A DNA stretch of 64,000 nt from Pseudozobellia sp. WGM2. GTDB taxonomy: Bacteria; Bacteroidota; Bacteroidia; Flavobacteriales; Flavobacteriaceae. Position 1 is the first letter of the stretch. The number at the start of each line of letters is the position of its first letter. The stretch lies in the NCBI RefSeq assembly GCF_017810075.1, contig NZ_JADNYK010000002.1, positions 186,001 through 250,000 on the forward strand, given 5' to 3'. The notes beneath the pieces were generated by a model. It ran no database searches and was not told where the DNA came from. It was given only the letters and a program-made list of their open reading frames with translations. The position numbers and the translations under genes are program-made. Below are positions 8,396-17,316 of this stretch, in pieces.

Positions 8396-9179
8396 CCTTC
8401 AAAACAATCTCTTTAAAACCTTTGGGTATACTATACGGAAACCTCAATTCTTGATCAAATTCAATATTACGATATTCAATATCTACGGTATTTCGCTCTT
8501 CATTCTCAATTGCGGCCACCGCAATTTTTTTAGGTAAAATCCACTTGTTTACTTGCTGGTAGCCTAAATAATTAATTTGTAGTAGTCGTTTTTTTAGGGG
8601 TTGCGACAATTGTTGAGACGCCATTTTGAAATTCTTAGGCTCAATTTCAAAAAGCACCTTGAAAAGGTCCATGGCCTTTTTGGGTTTTAACTGATAATTT
8701 TCACCTACCACCGTCGTCTCATACTTTGTATCGTTCAGGTCAAATAATGCCTCGCCAAGTAATAGATTTTGAACCTGGTCAAAATCAAGTTCAGTGCCCA
8801 AGAATTTACTTAGATAAGCAAAATCACCATCAAAATATTCGTTTTGCAGTTTGTTATAAAAAGACACTCTACCTGGGGTAATATAAGCCTTTACCATACC
8901 GAAAGGGGCACTAAACCAAATGGCTTTATCCTTTTCCATACGAAGATTTACGGAAACCCCTTGCGAAGATTCACCATCGGAATAATCAATACGCATTTTA
9001 CCACTGATGGTCTTAAAATCAAGCGTATTCTGATAATGTGTTTTAATGATACTTTTTGCGGTTAGGCTAGATTTAGCTGTACCGTCGCCAAGGTTTTTTT
9101 TTGATTTACAAGAAAACGCTAATAGGGCAAAAACGATGAGTATAGTAAAACGAGAGGCTAATCGAATAGGTGTAATCAT
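8382..9179 (-). CDS. DUF4292 lipoprotein (LolB/LolA-like fold)
   Basis: A 265-aa lipoprotein with a signal ending FALLAFSC (Cys24 if started at 9179). I preferred this start because the 15 residues upstream of it are polar and would bury the signal sequence. The body (ISGKMRIDYSDGESSQGVSVNLRMEKD, read in two parts, then KAIWFSAPFGMVKAYITPGRV) is the DUF4292 family, which has a lipoprotein-localisation-factor-like beta sheet that holds lipid-like ligands. It is probably anchored in the outer membrane and acts in envelope assembly. It lies between the TPR gene (41 bp) and the EnvC-like gene (14-bp overlap), an arrangement common in flavobacteria. Confidence 0.85.
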   Translation of the reverse strand: MITPIRLASRFTILIVFALLAFSCKSKKNLGDGTAKSSLTAKSIIKTHYQNTLDFKTISGKMRIDYSDGESSQGVSVNLRMEKDKAIWFSAPFGMVKAYITPGRVSFYNKLQNEYFDGDFAYLSKFLGTELDFDQVQNLLLGEALFDLNDTKYETTVVGENYQLKPKKAMDLFKVLFEIEPKNFKMASQQLSQPLKKRLLQINYLGYQQVNKWILPKKIAVAAIENEERNTVDIEYRNIEFDQELRFPYSIPKGFKEIVLKDDAR

Positions 9180-9220
9180 AAACGCAGATGTATTACAAAC
9201 CTTTTTCTGAGTACGTTTAC

Positions 9221-10165
9221 TCAAAAACCAGGTTTTATCTTACGAAGATACATATTTGCCTTGACTGAATTGTTAATGGAATTATAAGCGTCAGCCAGCT
9301 CTTGATAGAATTTATTTGCCAAAGAGACATTACCTACCAAATAATCGAGACCGGTCTCCAACATTTCAATGGCCTCTTTGGATTTAGATTTTCTCTGTAG
9401 CGCATAACCCAATGCATAGTATAGAAATGGTTGTGATGGGTAACTCTCCAATGCTTCTTCAGAAACCTGCTCTAGCATCATAATATTGTCTGTTCTAAGA
9501 AAGCCCTGAAGCCTTATCTTGTACCGATTATAGGATCCCGCATCCGAATTATTATTGGAAGCCGATACCGAAAATGAGCTACTGGTAACCAATTCTTTCG
9601 ATTTCTCTATAGAGGTATTGATTTTAGATGAAAGTTCAGTTGTAAAATCCGATTTTTTAGTCTGCTTTAAGATTTTAAGTGCCGTATCGTAATCTTTCTT
9701 TTTGAAATACGCCAACGCTAAGTTTTCGTTTGCCTTTGAAACAGCAGGTAGTTGACTCTTGACATTATCAAAAGTTTTGCCCTGTTTTCTCAATGTTTCT
9801 ACGAAGGTGTCGGCATACCACAGATTTTCGGGATTGTTTTTCAGGGCGACCAAAGCATAATCTTGGGCAATGGGGTATTGTTTTTCTTTGATATAGAGCT
9901 TGGCCAATTCATGGTCTACGACCGTATTTTCGACGTCTATATTTTTACATTGCAATAAAAGGTTAATAGCCTTGTCGTAATTTTCAATTCCCTTTTGCTT
10001 AAGAGCCTCAAAAAACTTCTCTTGAAAATCGTCGGAATAATTCTCTAAGAAGAGCTCTGCACTTTTCTCGACATCAATTTCAGGCGCCTCTTCTTGTGCA
10101 CAAACTTTATGAGGTGCACAAAACACCCAAGTTAAGACCCAAAGTATGTATACTATTTTTATCAT
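9221..10165 (-). CDS. Exported TPR-repeat protein
   Basis: A 314-aa protein with an N-terminal signal peptide (VYILWVLTWVFCAPHKVCA, cleavage expected before QEE) followed by tetratricopeptide-like helices: AINLLLQCKNIDVENTVVDH, LAKLYIKEKQYPIAQDYAL, NLALAYFKKKDYDTALKIL and FLYYALGYALQRKSKSKEAI. TPRs are protein-interaction scaffolds, here in the periplasm. It lies 42 bp after dut and just before the DUF4292 lipoprotein in the same operon, suggesting a shared envelope function. No catalytic motif is seen. Confidence 0.85.
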   Translation of the reverse strand: MIKIVYILWVLTWVFCAPHKVCAQEEAPEIDVEKSAELFLENYSDDFQEKFFEALKQKGIENYDKAINLLLQCKNIDVENTVVDHELAKLYIKEKQYPIAQDYALVALKNNPENLWYADTFVETLRKQGKTFDNVKSQLPAVSKANENLALAYFKKKDYDTALKILKQTKKSDFTTELSSKINTSIEKSKELVTSSSFSVSASNNNSDAGSYNRYKIRLQGFLRTDNIMMLEQVSEEALESYPSQPFLYYALGYALQRKSKSKEAIEMLETGLDYLVGNVSLANKFYQELADAYNSINNSVKANMYLRKIKPGF

Positions 10166-10207
10166 ATGAAAACACCCTGTTTTTCGGAGTTGACAGACTG
10201 CGAAAGT

Positions 10208-10642
10208 TTACTTAACGCCCGTACTGCCAAAGCCACCGGCACCTCGTAAGGTATCAGAAAGAGTTTCTACTTCTACCCATTCGGCCCTTTCGTGTTTAGC
10301 AATCACCAATTGTGCCACTCTTTCTCCGTTTTCAATCGTAAACGCCTCGTTAGAAAGGTTAACCAAAATAACGCCAATTTCACCTCGATAGTCGGCATCT
10401 ACGGTTCCAGGAGCGTTTAAAACCGTAATTCCCTTTTTGGCCGCCAAACCACTTCTAGGTCTTACCTGTGCTTCAAAACCAACCGGAAGCTCTATAAACA
10501 AACCTGTTTTAACAATCGAACGCTCTAATGGTTGTAACGTAATGGGTTCTGAAATATTGGCACGAAGATCCATTCCCGCAGAAGCACCCGTTTCATAGTT
10601 GGGCAATGCATGAGCTGATTTGTTGATTATTTTAATTTCCAT
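10208..10642 (-). CDS. dut: dUTP diphosphatase
   Basis: A 144-aa trimeric dUTPase, which hydrolyses dUTP to dUMP and pyrophosphate. All five family motifs are visible: [40 protein letters not shown] and the glycine-rich C-terminal [10 protein letters not shown] that closes over the active site. The length is typical. It sits between the flippase gene (61 bp) and the TPR gene on the same strand. The functional link with envelope genes is unclear, but this order is commonly seen in flavobacteria. Confidence 0.97.
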   Translation of the reverse strand: MEIKIINKSAHALPNYETGASAGMDLRANISEPITLQPLERSIVKTGLFIELPVGFEAQVRPRSGLAAKKGITVLNAPGTVDADYRGEIGVILVNLSNEAFTIENGERVAQLVIAKHERAEWVEVETLSDTLRGAGGFGSTGVK

Positions 10643-10703
10643 AAATTAATTCTAGGCCAGTTAGGCTTGTATTAGTACAATTTGTTTGAATAAATAAAAA
10701 GGT

Positions 10704-12173
10704 CTACTGTGGGTTCTTTCTCAAGAAAATCTGTTTCAATTTATCGTTCTCAAGTTTATAAACCAAGCCCAAGAACAACAAAAGTAAGGCGATGCCGATA
10801 ATCAAGTTCCTATCAAATACATAAAAGGATAAGGCAGAAAATAAAATGGAAACGCCCAGGTAAAATGTAATTTTTCTAAAGTTATATGGAATCGGGTAAC
10901 GTGATTTACCTAAATAATAAGAAAGCACCATCATGCTGCCGTATGCCATAACTGTGGCGATAGCAGAAGCCATGTACCCGATGTGGGGGATAAAAAAAAA
11001 GTTTATACCAATTGTTATAAATGCACCGATTACCGAGATAAACGCCCCGTACCTAGTTTTATCAGTAACCTTGTACCATACAGAAAGGTTATGATAAATA
11101 CCGAGAAAGAAACTGGCCAGAATGATTAGAGGCACGATATCCATAGCTTCCCAATACGATTCATCTCGTACGAACAATTCTTTTAAGATATCGGCGAAGA
11201 CGATTACGGCGAGAAGAATAATGCTGCCCAAAACCACGAAATAATTGGTTATTTGTGCATAGGCCTTCTGCGGATTTTCAGTACCCGCATGGCTAAAAAA
11301 GAAAGGTTCGATACCCATTCTAAAGGCCGTGGCGAACAAGGTCATAAAAAGCCCCAATTTATAGCAGGCCGAATATTTTCCTACTTCACTATTGGCGATA
11401 TCGGCGGGCAATAAACTTTCGAGTAAAATCCGGTCGAAAACCTCATTAATGGTAAAGGCAATTCCCGCAACCAAAACTGGCCATGCATAGCGCATCATAC
11501 GTTTCCACAGCTCTGTATCGAAAGTATAACTTTTTCTAATATATAGTTTTAACATCAGCAACAAGGTGAGTGCGCTGGCAACTAAATTAGAAATGAATAT
11601 ATAGGATATTTCAAAATTGGGCCTATACATCCAATTAAAGAAGGTTTCGGAATCTTCTTGAACCATTTTTGGCAGTAGTAGCAGAAAAAACAGGTTGAGG
11701 CCCAGGTTTACAGCTACGTTCAAAATCTTCACCACAGCATAGCGCATTGGCTTTTCATTGGCCCGCAACCAAGCAAAAGGTATAATGACCAAAGCGTCAA
11801 GTGCAATGATAAATATAGTATACCGAATAAACTCGGTGTCAATACCCGTTGAGGTAGCTAAACTGTTTTGAAGCAGTAGCGCTAACATCGTAAATAACAG
11901 GGTGCTTGCCAATATGGACACCAATGAGGTCGAAACCACTTTGTGCTTGTCTTCAGCACCATTATAAAACCTGAAAAAAGCAGTTTCCATACCGTAGGCC
12001 AAAAGCACATTGAATATGGCGAACCAAGCGAATATGACAGATATCTCTCCGTAACCTGCCGTCTCAAGCACACCAGTATACAATGGCAGCAAAAGAAATG
12101 ACATCATGCGCGGAAGCACCGTTGCCAAGCCGTAAATTGCCGTCTGCTGAAAGAGTTTTTTAAGCGGATTCAA
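10704..12173 (-). CDS. Oligosaccharide flippase family protein (Wzx/MATE-like)
   Basis: A 489-aa polytopic membrane protein with about 12-14 helices, beginning MNPLKKLFQQTAIYGLATVL, the N-terminal pattern of polysaccharide flippases of the MOP superfamily. These move lipid-linked glycans or lipid precursors across the inner membrane. The family-typical segment AFFRFYNGAEDKHKVV follows the second helix. It is the first gene of the dut-TPR-DUF4292-EnvC operon and lies far from the polysaccharide locus, which has its own flippase at 54549. It may therefore serve a different, conserved envelope glycan; the substrate is unknown. Confidence 0.87.
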   Translation of the reverse strand: MNPLKKLFQQTAIYGLATVLPRMMSFLLLPLYTGVLETAGYGEISVIFAWFAIFNVLLAYGMETAFFRFYNGAEDKHKVVSTSLVSILASTLLFTMLALLLQNSLATSTGIDTEFIRYTIFIIALDALVIIPFAWLRANEKPMRYAVVKILNVAVNLGLNLFFLLLLPKMVQEDSETFFNWMYRPNFEISYIFISNLVASALTLLLMLKLYIRKSYTFDTELWKRMMRYAWPVLVAGIAFTINEVFDRILLESLLPADIANSEVGKYSACYKLGLFMTLFATAFRMGIEPFFFSHAGTENPQKAYAQITNYFVVLGSIILLAVIVFADILKELFVRDESYWEAMDIVPLIILASFFLGIYHNLSVWYKVTDKTRYGAFISVIGAFITIGINFFFIPHIGYMASAIATVMAYGSMMVLSYYLGKSRYPIPYNFRKITFYLGVSILFSALSFYVFDRNLIIGIALLLLFLGLVYKLENDKLKQIFLRKNPQ

Positions 12174-12252
12174 GTATGAAGTTTAATACTCAAAAGTACC
12201 CATTTATAGGGATGTGGCAAAGTATTGTTACTACATGCCAAATACTAAGTCC

Positions 12253-12717
12253 CTATCGTTCATTTTTTGCCGTGAGCGTAGGATAACTAACTGCCAGGTT
12301 TCGACGAATGCCATTGATTTTATAATATCTGACCTTTTCGTTGCTCACATAGCTGATTACGGCCTGAGTTTCTGACAAATCAAAAGGAAATAGCTCAGAG
12401 TCACCGCCCGTAGATACTTCGGCAGTATCTTGATTACCGAACTCGGCAACTGCCACATTACCCATTTCGGTAAGTTCTATACGTACAGGAGTCATTTTTC
12501 CCCTATAGTATAAGTTTTTCAATATGGCCTTCTCATTCTCTAAACTTAGAATCGGTATGACCACCTCATGGCCACTTTTTTCATCTTCTTCTACAGTCCA
12601 TTCTTGAGCATAAGCTTCACCCAAACTGAACGGAGCTGTGGACTCTAATTTTTTAGTGGAGGAACAGGCACTTAATGAAAGTATTAACACCAATAAAACA
12701 ACAATTCTAATTTTCAT
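12253..12717 (-). CDS. Small hypothetical lipoprotein
   Basis: A 154-aa protein with a clear lipoprotein signal (IVVLLVLILSLSACSS, Cys18). The mature part is beta-rich with alternating hydrophobics (VIPILSLENEKAILKNLYYRG, read as two strands) and no recognised motif. It ends with the basic segment RRNLAVSYPTLTAKNER. It lies 79 bp upstream of the flippase on the same strand and could be co-transcribed or independent. I do not recognise the family. Confidence 0.7.
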   Translation of the reverse strand: MKIRIVVLLVLILSLSACSSTKKLESTAPFSLGEAYAQEWTVEEDEKSGHEVVIPILSLENEKAILKNLYYRGKMTPVRIELTEMGNVAVAEFGNQDTAEVSTGGDSELFPFDLSETQAVISYVSNEKVRYYKINGIRRNLAVSYPTLTAKNER

Positions 12718-12739
12718 AATGGGTTCTTTACGAAAATAG

Positions 12740-13018
12740 ATACGGATAAAGCGACAGACGGGACTATATTATTCGGTCAATACCGATTTTGATTTCTCTG
12801 ATTCTTCTTCAAAAGCTAGTGCCAGATACCCTTTAACCGAAGAAGAGTTAAATGAAATCAATCAATCGGATGTAGTGGAATTTAGAATTGTTTTAGACTC
12901 ACACCAGTCAGGTGAAGCTGAAGAAAGAGACAATCATCAACTACATCTTGATGGCAAGTTCAGTAAGAAAAACAAAAGGGTATGGGCTGAATTTGTAGAT
13001 GAATTTCTAACGCTTTGA
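12740..13018 (+). pseudogene. 5'-truncated coding remnant
   Basis: A 93-codon open frame, closed by TAG at 12737-12739 and ending with TGA at 13016-13018. It reads like genuine protein (YPLTEEELNEI, VVEFRIVLDSHQSGEAEERD, KRVWAEFVDEF). It has no ATG, GTG or TTG before an internal GTG about 45 codons in, and it begins abruptly beside the start of the divergent lipoprotein gene. The simplest reading is the 3' end of a gene whose front was deleted. The family is not recognised. The remaining 146 bp before the VWA gene hold nothing I can identify. Confidence 0.5.
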
Positions 13019-13164
13019 TATCAGGTTCTCAATAATAGAAAGAATTAAAAATCTCAAAACCTAGAAATATAAACGTAAAATAAATGAATGCTTACGCTTA
13101 CTAAATGGCCATAGGTGTATTTATACGTTTTTGATAAGTTTAATTACAACCATACCACACTATT

Positions 13165-14142
13165 ATGAAAAATAAATTACTGTTCACTCTCGCTCTGTTT
13201 ATTGCACTTATTTCAATCGGATGTTCGAAAGATGATGGACCTTCGGCAGAGAAAGCTTTCGAAAATTTAAATGATTTCACCACCGCTGAAATTGAAACAA
13301 CGATACCTAGGGTAGAAATTTCTCAATCAGGTACTACCTTAAAAGTATTGTTATCGGTAACAGACCAAGATGGCATTCCTCTTGAAGAATTTACGTTGGG
13401 AAATTATGATGTTGAAATGATTGAAAATTCAAATGTAGAAATGGTCGGTCAAAACAAGATTGCCCTTTCGGTTTTTGACCAGAGCAATACTGCCCCTCTC
13501 GCGGCTGCAACGACGCTAGACTATTCGGGAAGCATGTCGAGCAGAGATATACTTGATATGGAGAACGCCCTTCGCAGCTTTATAGCTCTAAAGGCCCCAT
13601 CCGATCAATTATCAGTAATAAAATTTGGGTCACAGGTAGAAGAGGTACAGAAATTTACTAACGACACTACGCTTTTAAACGCGGCAATTGAAATTGATCC
13701 ATTTATAGGTGCCTCTACGGCATTTTACAGTGCCTGTGATCTTGGTCTAGAAAAAGCCAATGAATTAAGTAACGTGCTACCGTTGGTCATCGGCTTTACC
13801 GATGGGGGCGATAACGCGTCTTCGATATCCTTGTCGGGCCTAATCACCAAATCAAAGAACTTGAGCATACCTGTTTATACCGTTGGGTTTGGTAATGCTA
13901 GACAAGAGTCACTACAGACGTTGGCAGAAGAAACGGGGGGGCGATTTTACTATGCCCCAACAGGTAGTGACATTGCAGATCTCTATCAGATAATAAATGG
14001 ACAGCTACGAAAGCTCTACATTTTAGAATGGGAAATAGATTACCCATCGGGCACCGAACTGACCGTTCAAATAACCACAAATTATACCGCAGGTGGGGGA
14101 AGCTTTACCGACATTTCCGAGAAAACAATAATTATACAATAA
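13165..14142 (+). CDS. VWA-domain lipoprotein
   Basis: A 325-aa lipoprotein (signal FTLALFIALISIGCSKDD, Cys20). A von Willebrand factor A domain spans about 110-285 with an intact metal-ion-dependent adhesion site: DYSGSMS at about 119, the Thr in GASTAFYSA, and the Asp in VIGFTDGGDN. The N-terminal part looks like a beta-sandwich (TLKVLLSVTDQDGIPLEEF) and the C-terminus ends in a beta-rich stretch. It is probably exposed at the outer membrane and binds a protein or glycan partner. It is followed 4 bp later by another lipoprotein gene and so is probably co-transcribed. The partner is unknown. Confidence 0.87.
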   Translation: MKNKLLFTLALFIALISIGCSKDDGPSAEKAFENLNDFTTAEIETTIPRVEISQSGTTLKVLLSVTDQDGIPLEEFTLGNYDVEMIENSNVEMVGQNKIALSVFDQSNTAPLAAATTLDYSGSMSSRDILDMENALRSFIALKAPSDQLSVIKFGSQVEEVQKFTNDTTLLNAAIEIDPFIGASTAFYSACDLGLEKANELSNVLPLVIGFTDGGDNASSISLSGLITKSKNLSIPVYTVGFGNARQESLQTLAEETGGRFYYAPTGSDIADLYQIINGQLRKLYILEWEIDYPSGTELTVQITTNYTAGGGSFTDISEKTIIIQ

Positions 14143-14146
14143 GTTT

Positions 14147-14746
14147 ATGAAAAGAATATTTACAGTTTCCCTAGTCTTTTCAGTATTACTGGCATGCTCG
14201 AAATCTGAGGATAAAAACATCTCAGAAAATCTTAACGAGCAAAATTTATTAGGCACTTGGTTCGCAACAAAGCTCTCCACTGATAATGGGGAAAATGTTA
14301 TTGGTCAAGAATATTGCTCTACCAAAGATTCTTCTGACCTTCCTTTTTCTGGAAACTGCTCTGGAACAGAGGTAGAAGAGTGCAGGGTTTGGGAAGAATT
14401 TAGTATTAGGTTTGATGAACTTAACTTGTACGAACGTATAGAGTACAATCCTGAAAAAAGTGCGAGCATCGATTCGAACAACTGCGAAATCACATATTTT
14501 GAAAACGATTTTTTTAAGAGTACGGCAAAAGGCACTTGGTCTTATACTTCCGGAGACAATGAAATTGTTCTTGAAGAAACTTATGTATTAATAGAACTAT
14601 TGAATTATGGAGAAGAATACTCCAGAGAGGATTTTGACATAGATCAATTTACTTGGAAAATAATATCATTTACAGATAGTGAACTTCAGATATTTTGGAG
14701 AACACCCGATCAGTTCGACGTAGAAATACATTTTGAGAAAAGGTAG
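14147..14746 (+). CDS. Hypothetical lipoprotein with lipocalin-like GTW motifs
   Basis: A 199-aa lipoprotein (signal TVSLVFSVLLACSKSE, Cys17). The mature part has LLGTWFATKL near the start and GTWSYTSGDNEIVLEE later, a pattern of lipocalin-like beta-barrel domains in Bacteroidota. It has five or six further cysteines (YCST, NCSGTEVEECRVW, NNCEI), an unusually high number that suggests disulfides. The neighbour at 15056 has the same GTW...GTWSY arrangement in its C-terminal half, including a paired-Cys region, so the two are probably distant paralogues. It begins 4 bp after the VWA gene. The function is unknown. Confidence 0.72.
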   Translation: MKRIFTVSLVFSVLLACSKSEDKNISENLNEQNLLGTWFATKLSTDNGENVIGQEYCSTKDSSDLPFSGNCSGTEVEECRVWEEFSIRFDELNLYERIEYNPEKSASIDSNNCEITYFENDFFKSTAKGTWSYTSGDNEIVLEETYVLIELLNYGEEYSREDFDIDQFTWKIISFTDSELQIFWRTPDQFDVEIHFEKR

Positions 14747-15055
14747 TGGCAAAAAGTAGGTGTGCCAGTGTTTTATCAAATGTCAAATAAGATTGGGCTA
14801 AAACCTCGAACCCTTTTCTATTAAAAACCTTTAAAAGGTCGTAAAGCTAATACATACTTCTTAATTGCCGTTTAAAAGTAGGGTTGGACCTCTACAAATT
14901 GCTTCCTTGGAGGTGAGGTAGAGTTGCATTGATTGTTCTTTACCAATTGATATAATAGACCGATTGCCCTTCAACAAATATTTTATGTCTTTTATCGATT
15001 GACTGATTTTAACAATTCATTGATTAATACTTTCCGTTTACAAACCAAACACCAT
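14747..15055. other. 309-bp intergenic stretch, nothing firm
   Basis: Between two lipoprotein genes on the same strand. It holds a short palindrome ACCTTTAAAAGGT near 14827 and a CTCTAC/GTAGAG pair near 14890-14930, neither with a convincing T-run. No open frame of coding character was seen. It probably carries the promoter of the gene at 15056. Confidence 0.4.
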
Positions 15056-16219
15056 ATGAAACTGAGCAGATTACTACCCTTAATTTTAACATTAACTCTG
15101 ATTTATTCTTGTAGTAAAAGTGATTCTTCACCGGTCGAAGTTGAACAAAATAATGATGAAGAAATTATTGAAGATGAATCTACAAACCAAGAGCAGCCAG
15201 AAATAGATCAACCTGAATATTCTGATGCAGCCAGTACTATCTCAAATAATGTGATAATTAAAGGAAGTGAAAAAATTGATGGAATCTTACCAACACCAAA
15301 TGAAGCTATTACGTTGGATGTCTCAGAGGTTAATTCTAAAGGATTTTTAAACGAAGGTTTTAATATTCCTGTAAGCTCTAATGCTGATATAGTTGGGGCA
15401 TACATTCAGTTCAAAACGAAAGACGGAGGCCTATCTAAGAGCTACTACAAAGTAAATTTTGAACACAATATGTCAATTGACACAACTAATTTCGAAGATG
15501 TTTCCTTTAAACAATTTGACATTCCCAAGAAGCTCTCATTTAAAGAAAATTCTTTCTCAATAGACGTTGATTTTAATTCTAATATTGAACCGGGAAAATT
15601 CTGCTACTCTATTTGTGTTTTTGATAAAGACGGAAATATTAGTGGAGCTGAAGAAATTTGTGTCACGGTTTTAAACTGGGGAGGTAATGACGAACTTGTT
15701 GGAACTTGGAATTATTACAAAGATGTAAGAAACTATACGGATTGGGGTACAGTAGAAAGAATTGTTGGATCAAATCTTTGTTATAAACCCAGAACTTGGT
15801 ATTGTGCTGAAGGGGGTTCATTTCAGTATTCAAACTGTCATGGCTGGCTTTTTTTGACAGTAACTTATAATGCAGATGGCACCTATGAACGCATTTCAGA
15901 ATCGTATGGGCAATATGTTATTGGAAAAGAATCTGAAGTTAATTGCGAACCTGTCTATACAACTGATGCTATGGAAACAGTAAAAACCACAGGCACTTGG
16001 TCTTACGATTCTGAAAAAGAACAGCTTGTTCAAGTCCAATATACTTATGAGGGTGAAAATCAAAACGGTCCGTTTAGCTATATATATGATAAAGGTGAGG
16101 GCCGCTTATTATGGCGATCAAATGTAGTTACTGAAGATAATTTATTCATTTTCGGAGAGGATTATGAATATCCGATAAGAGAGTTATCAGGGTTTCGGTA
16201 CTTCCATTCAAAAGAGTGA
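15056..16219 (+). CDS. Large hypothetical lipoprotein with C-terminal GTW domain
   Basis: A 387-aa lipoprotein. I chose the ATG at 15056 because it opens directly on a signal (MKLSRLLPLILTLTLIYSCS, Cys19). After the signal comes an acidic, disordered linker (EEIIEDESTNQEQPEID), then a beta-sandwich-like middle with FCYSICVFDKDGNISGAEEI. The C-terminal domain begins at LVGTWNYYKDV and contains TTGTWSYDSEKEQLVQV and several cysteines. That domain resembles the protein at 14147. The acidic linker and lipid anchor suggest surface display. The family is otherwise not recognised. Confidence 0.72.
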   Translation: MKLSRLLPLILTLTLIYSCSKSDSSPVEVEQNNDEEIIEDESTNQEQPEIDQPEYSDAASTISNNVIIKGSEKIDGILPTPNEAITLDVSEVNSKGFLNEGFNIPVSSNADIVGAYIQFKTKDGGLSKSYYKVNFEHNMSIDTTNFEDVSFKQFDIPKKLSFKENSFSIDVDFNSNIEPGKFCYSICVFDKDGNISGAEEICVTVLNWGGNDELVGTWNYYKDVRNYTDWGTVERIVGSNLCYKPRTWYCAEGGSFQYSNCHGWLFLTVTYNADGTYERISESYGQYVIGKESEVNCEPVYTTDAMETVKTTGTWSYDSEKEQLVQVQYTYEGENQNGPFSYIYDKGEGRLLWRSNVVTEDNLFIFGEDYEYPIRELSGFRYFHSKE

Positions 16220-16333
16220 GAAAATTAGTAGATTATTAGCTCACCTTTGAAAACTGATGAATTCATACATAATGGCACAAGCGATAATCTTAATACTCAA
16301 CATTTCAAAGTGTATGTTTTTTGTTAAGTACAA

Positions 16334-16364
16334 CAAAAAAACCTCACATGACTGCGAGGTTTTT
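16334..16364. terminator. Bidirectional rho-independent terminator
   Basis: The stem AACCTC / GAGGTT encloses a 10-base loop and is flanked by A-run on the left and T-run on the right, so it can work for both converging units: the plus-strand lipoprotein ending at 16219 and the ATP synthase operon ending at 16389. Confidence 0.75.
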
Positions 16365-16388
16365 ATCTATTATCTCTAACTGATACTA

Positions 16389-17249
16389 TTAGTTATTCAA
16401 AGCCTCTGCTCCACCAACTATTTCTAAAATCTCATTGGTAATAGCCGCTTGTCTAGCTTTGTTATAGGTAAGTTTCAACTGGTCTCTAAGCTCGGTAGCA
16501 TTGTCAGTAGCTTTATGCATAGCAGTCATACGAGCACCGTGCTCACTGGCAAATGAATCTCTAATGGCTTTGTACAATTGTGTTTTAAGCGATTTAGGTA
16601 TCAGCTGTTCCACAATTTCAGCCTTAGAAGGCTCAAACTTGTAATCGGTACTTATTGACTCACCACCTTCCGCAGGCACAATTGGCAAGAACTGCTCGGT
16701 CATCACAATTTGGGTGGCCGCATTTTTGAACTTGTTGTAAACGATATCGATACGATCGTAATTGCCCGATACGAATTGCTCCATCAACTCTTCAGCGATA
16801 GTCGATACGGCATCGAAGTTCAAATCATCGTATACTCCACTATGGTTTGAAATCACGTTTGACTTCTTATTTAGAAAATCATTGGCTTTCTTCCCGATTG
16901 TAACGAAATCTACTTGCTTTCCGGCATAGGTCTCATTGATAAGATGGCTCGTCTGTTTCAAAATATTCGAGTTGAAAGCACCGGCCAAACCTCTATTCGA
17001 AGTAACCGCAACAACCAAGACCTTTTTCACCTCGCGGTTATCGGCATACTTGCTCCCAGAGTCACCATCTAAGCTAGCACTTAAGCTTTGTAAAAGCTCA
17101 GTAAGCTTATCTGAATAAGGTCGCATTGCCGTAATAGCATCTTGAGCCTTCTTCAACTTAGCAGCGGAGACCATTTTCATGGCACTCGTAATCTGCATCG
17201 TAGAAGATACTGATGAAATCCTATTTCGTATTTCCTTTAAATTGGCCAT
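16389..17249 (-). CDS. atpG: F1F0 ATP synthase subunit gamma
   Basis: A 286-aa central-stalk subunit, which rotates within the alpha3beta3 head. The N-terminal ANLKEIRNRISSVSSTMQIT and KMVSAAKLKKAQ and the C-terminal HGARMTAMHKATDNATEL segments are the family signatures; both ends form the coiled-coil shaft. It is the last gene of the operon B-E-F-H-A-G, 67 bp after atpA. No beta or epsilon gene follows; in Bacteroidota these are commonly at a separate locus. Confidence 0.97.
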   Translation of the reverse strand: MANLKEIRNRISSVSSTMQITSAMKMVSAAKLKKAQDAITAMRPYSDKLTELLQSLSASLDGDSGSKYADNREVKKVLVVAVTSNRGLAGAFNSNILKQTSHLINETYAGKQVDFVTIGKKANDFLNKKSNVISNHSGVYDDLNFDAVSTIAEELMEQFVSGNYDRIDIVYNKFKNAATQIVMTEQFLPIVPAEGGESISTDYKFEPSKAEIVEQLIPKSLKTQLYKAIRDSFASEHGARMTAMHKATDNATELRDQLKLTYNKARQAAITNEILEIVGGAEALNN

Positions 17250-17263
17250 TTCTCTTTTAGTAA

Positions 17264-17290
17264 TTAGTTAATAGTGGTTAGTTAATAGTG
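17264..17290. repeat. Short tandem repeat between atpA and atpG
   Basis: Two exact copies of the 13-mer TTAGTTAATAGTG at 17264-17276 and 17278-17290, period 14. It lies in the 67-bp atpA-atpG spacer. It may be replication slippage; no function is evident. Confidence 0.6.
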
Positions 17291-17316
17291 TAATCTAACC
17301 TCCATACCTAGTACTC

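Noticed and set aside
14826-14840. Palindrome ACCTTTAAAAGGT
   Set aside because: Short, AT-rich and isolated; could occur by chance.
17264-17290. Tandem 13-bp repeat as a regulatory element
   Set aside because: Only two copies in a short spacer; reported as a repeat but no function can be supported.
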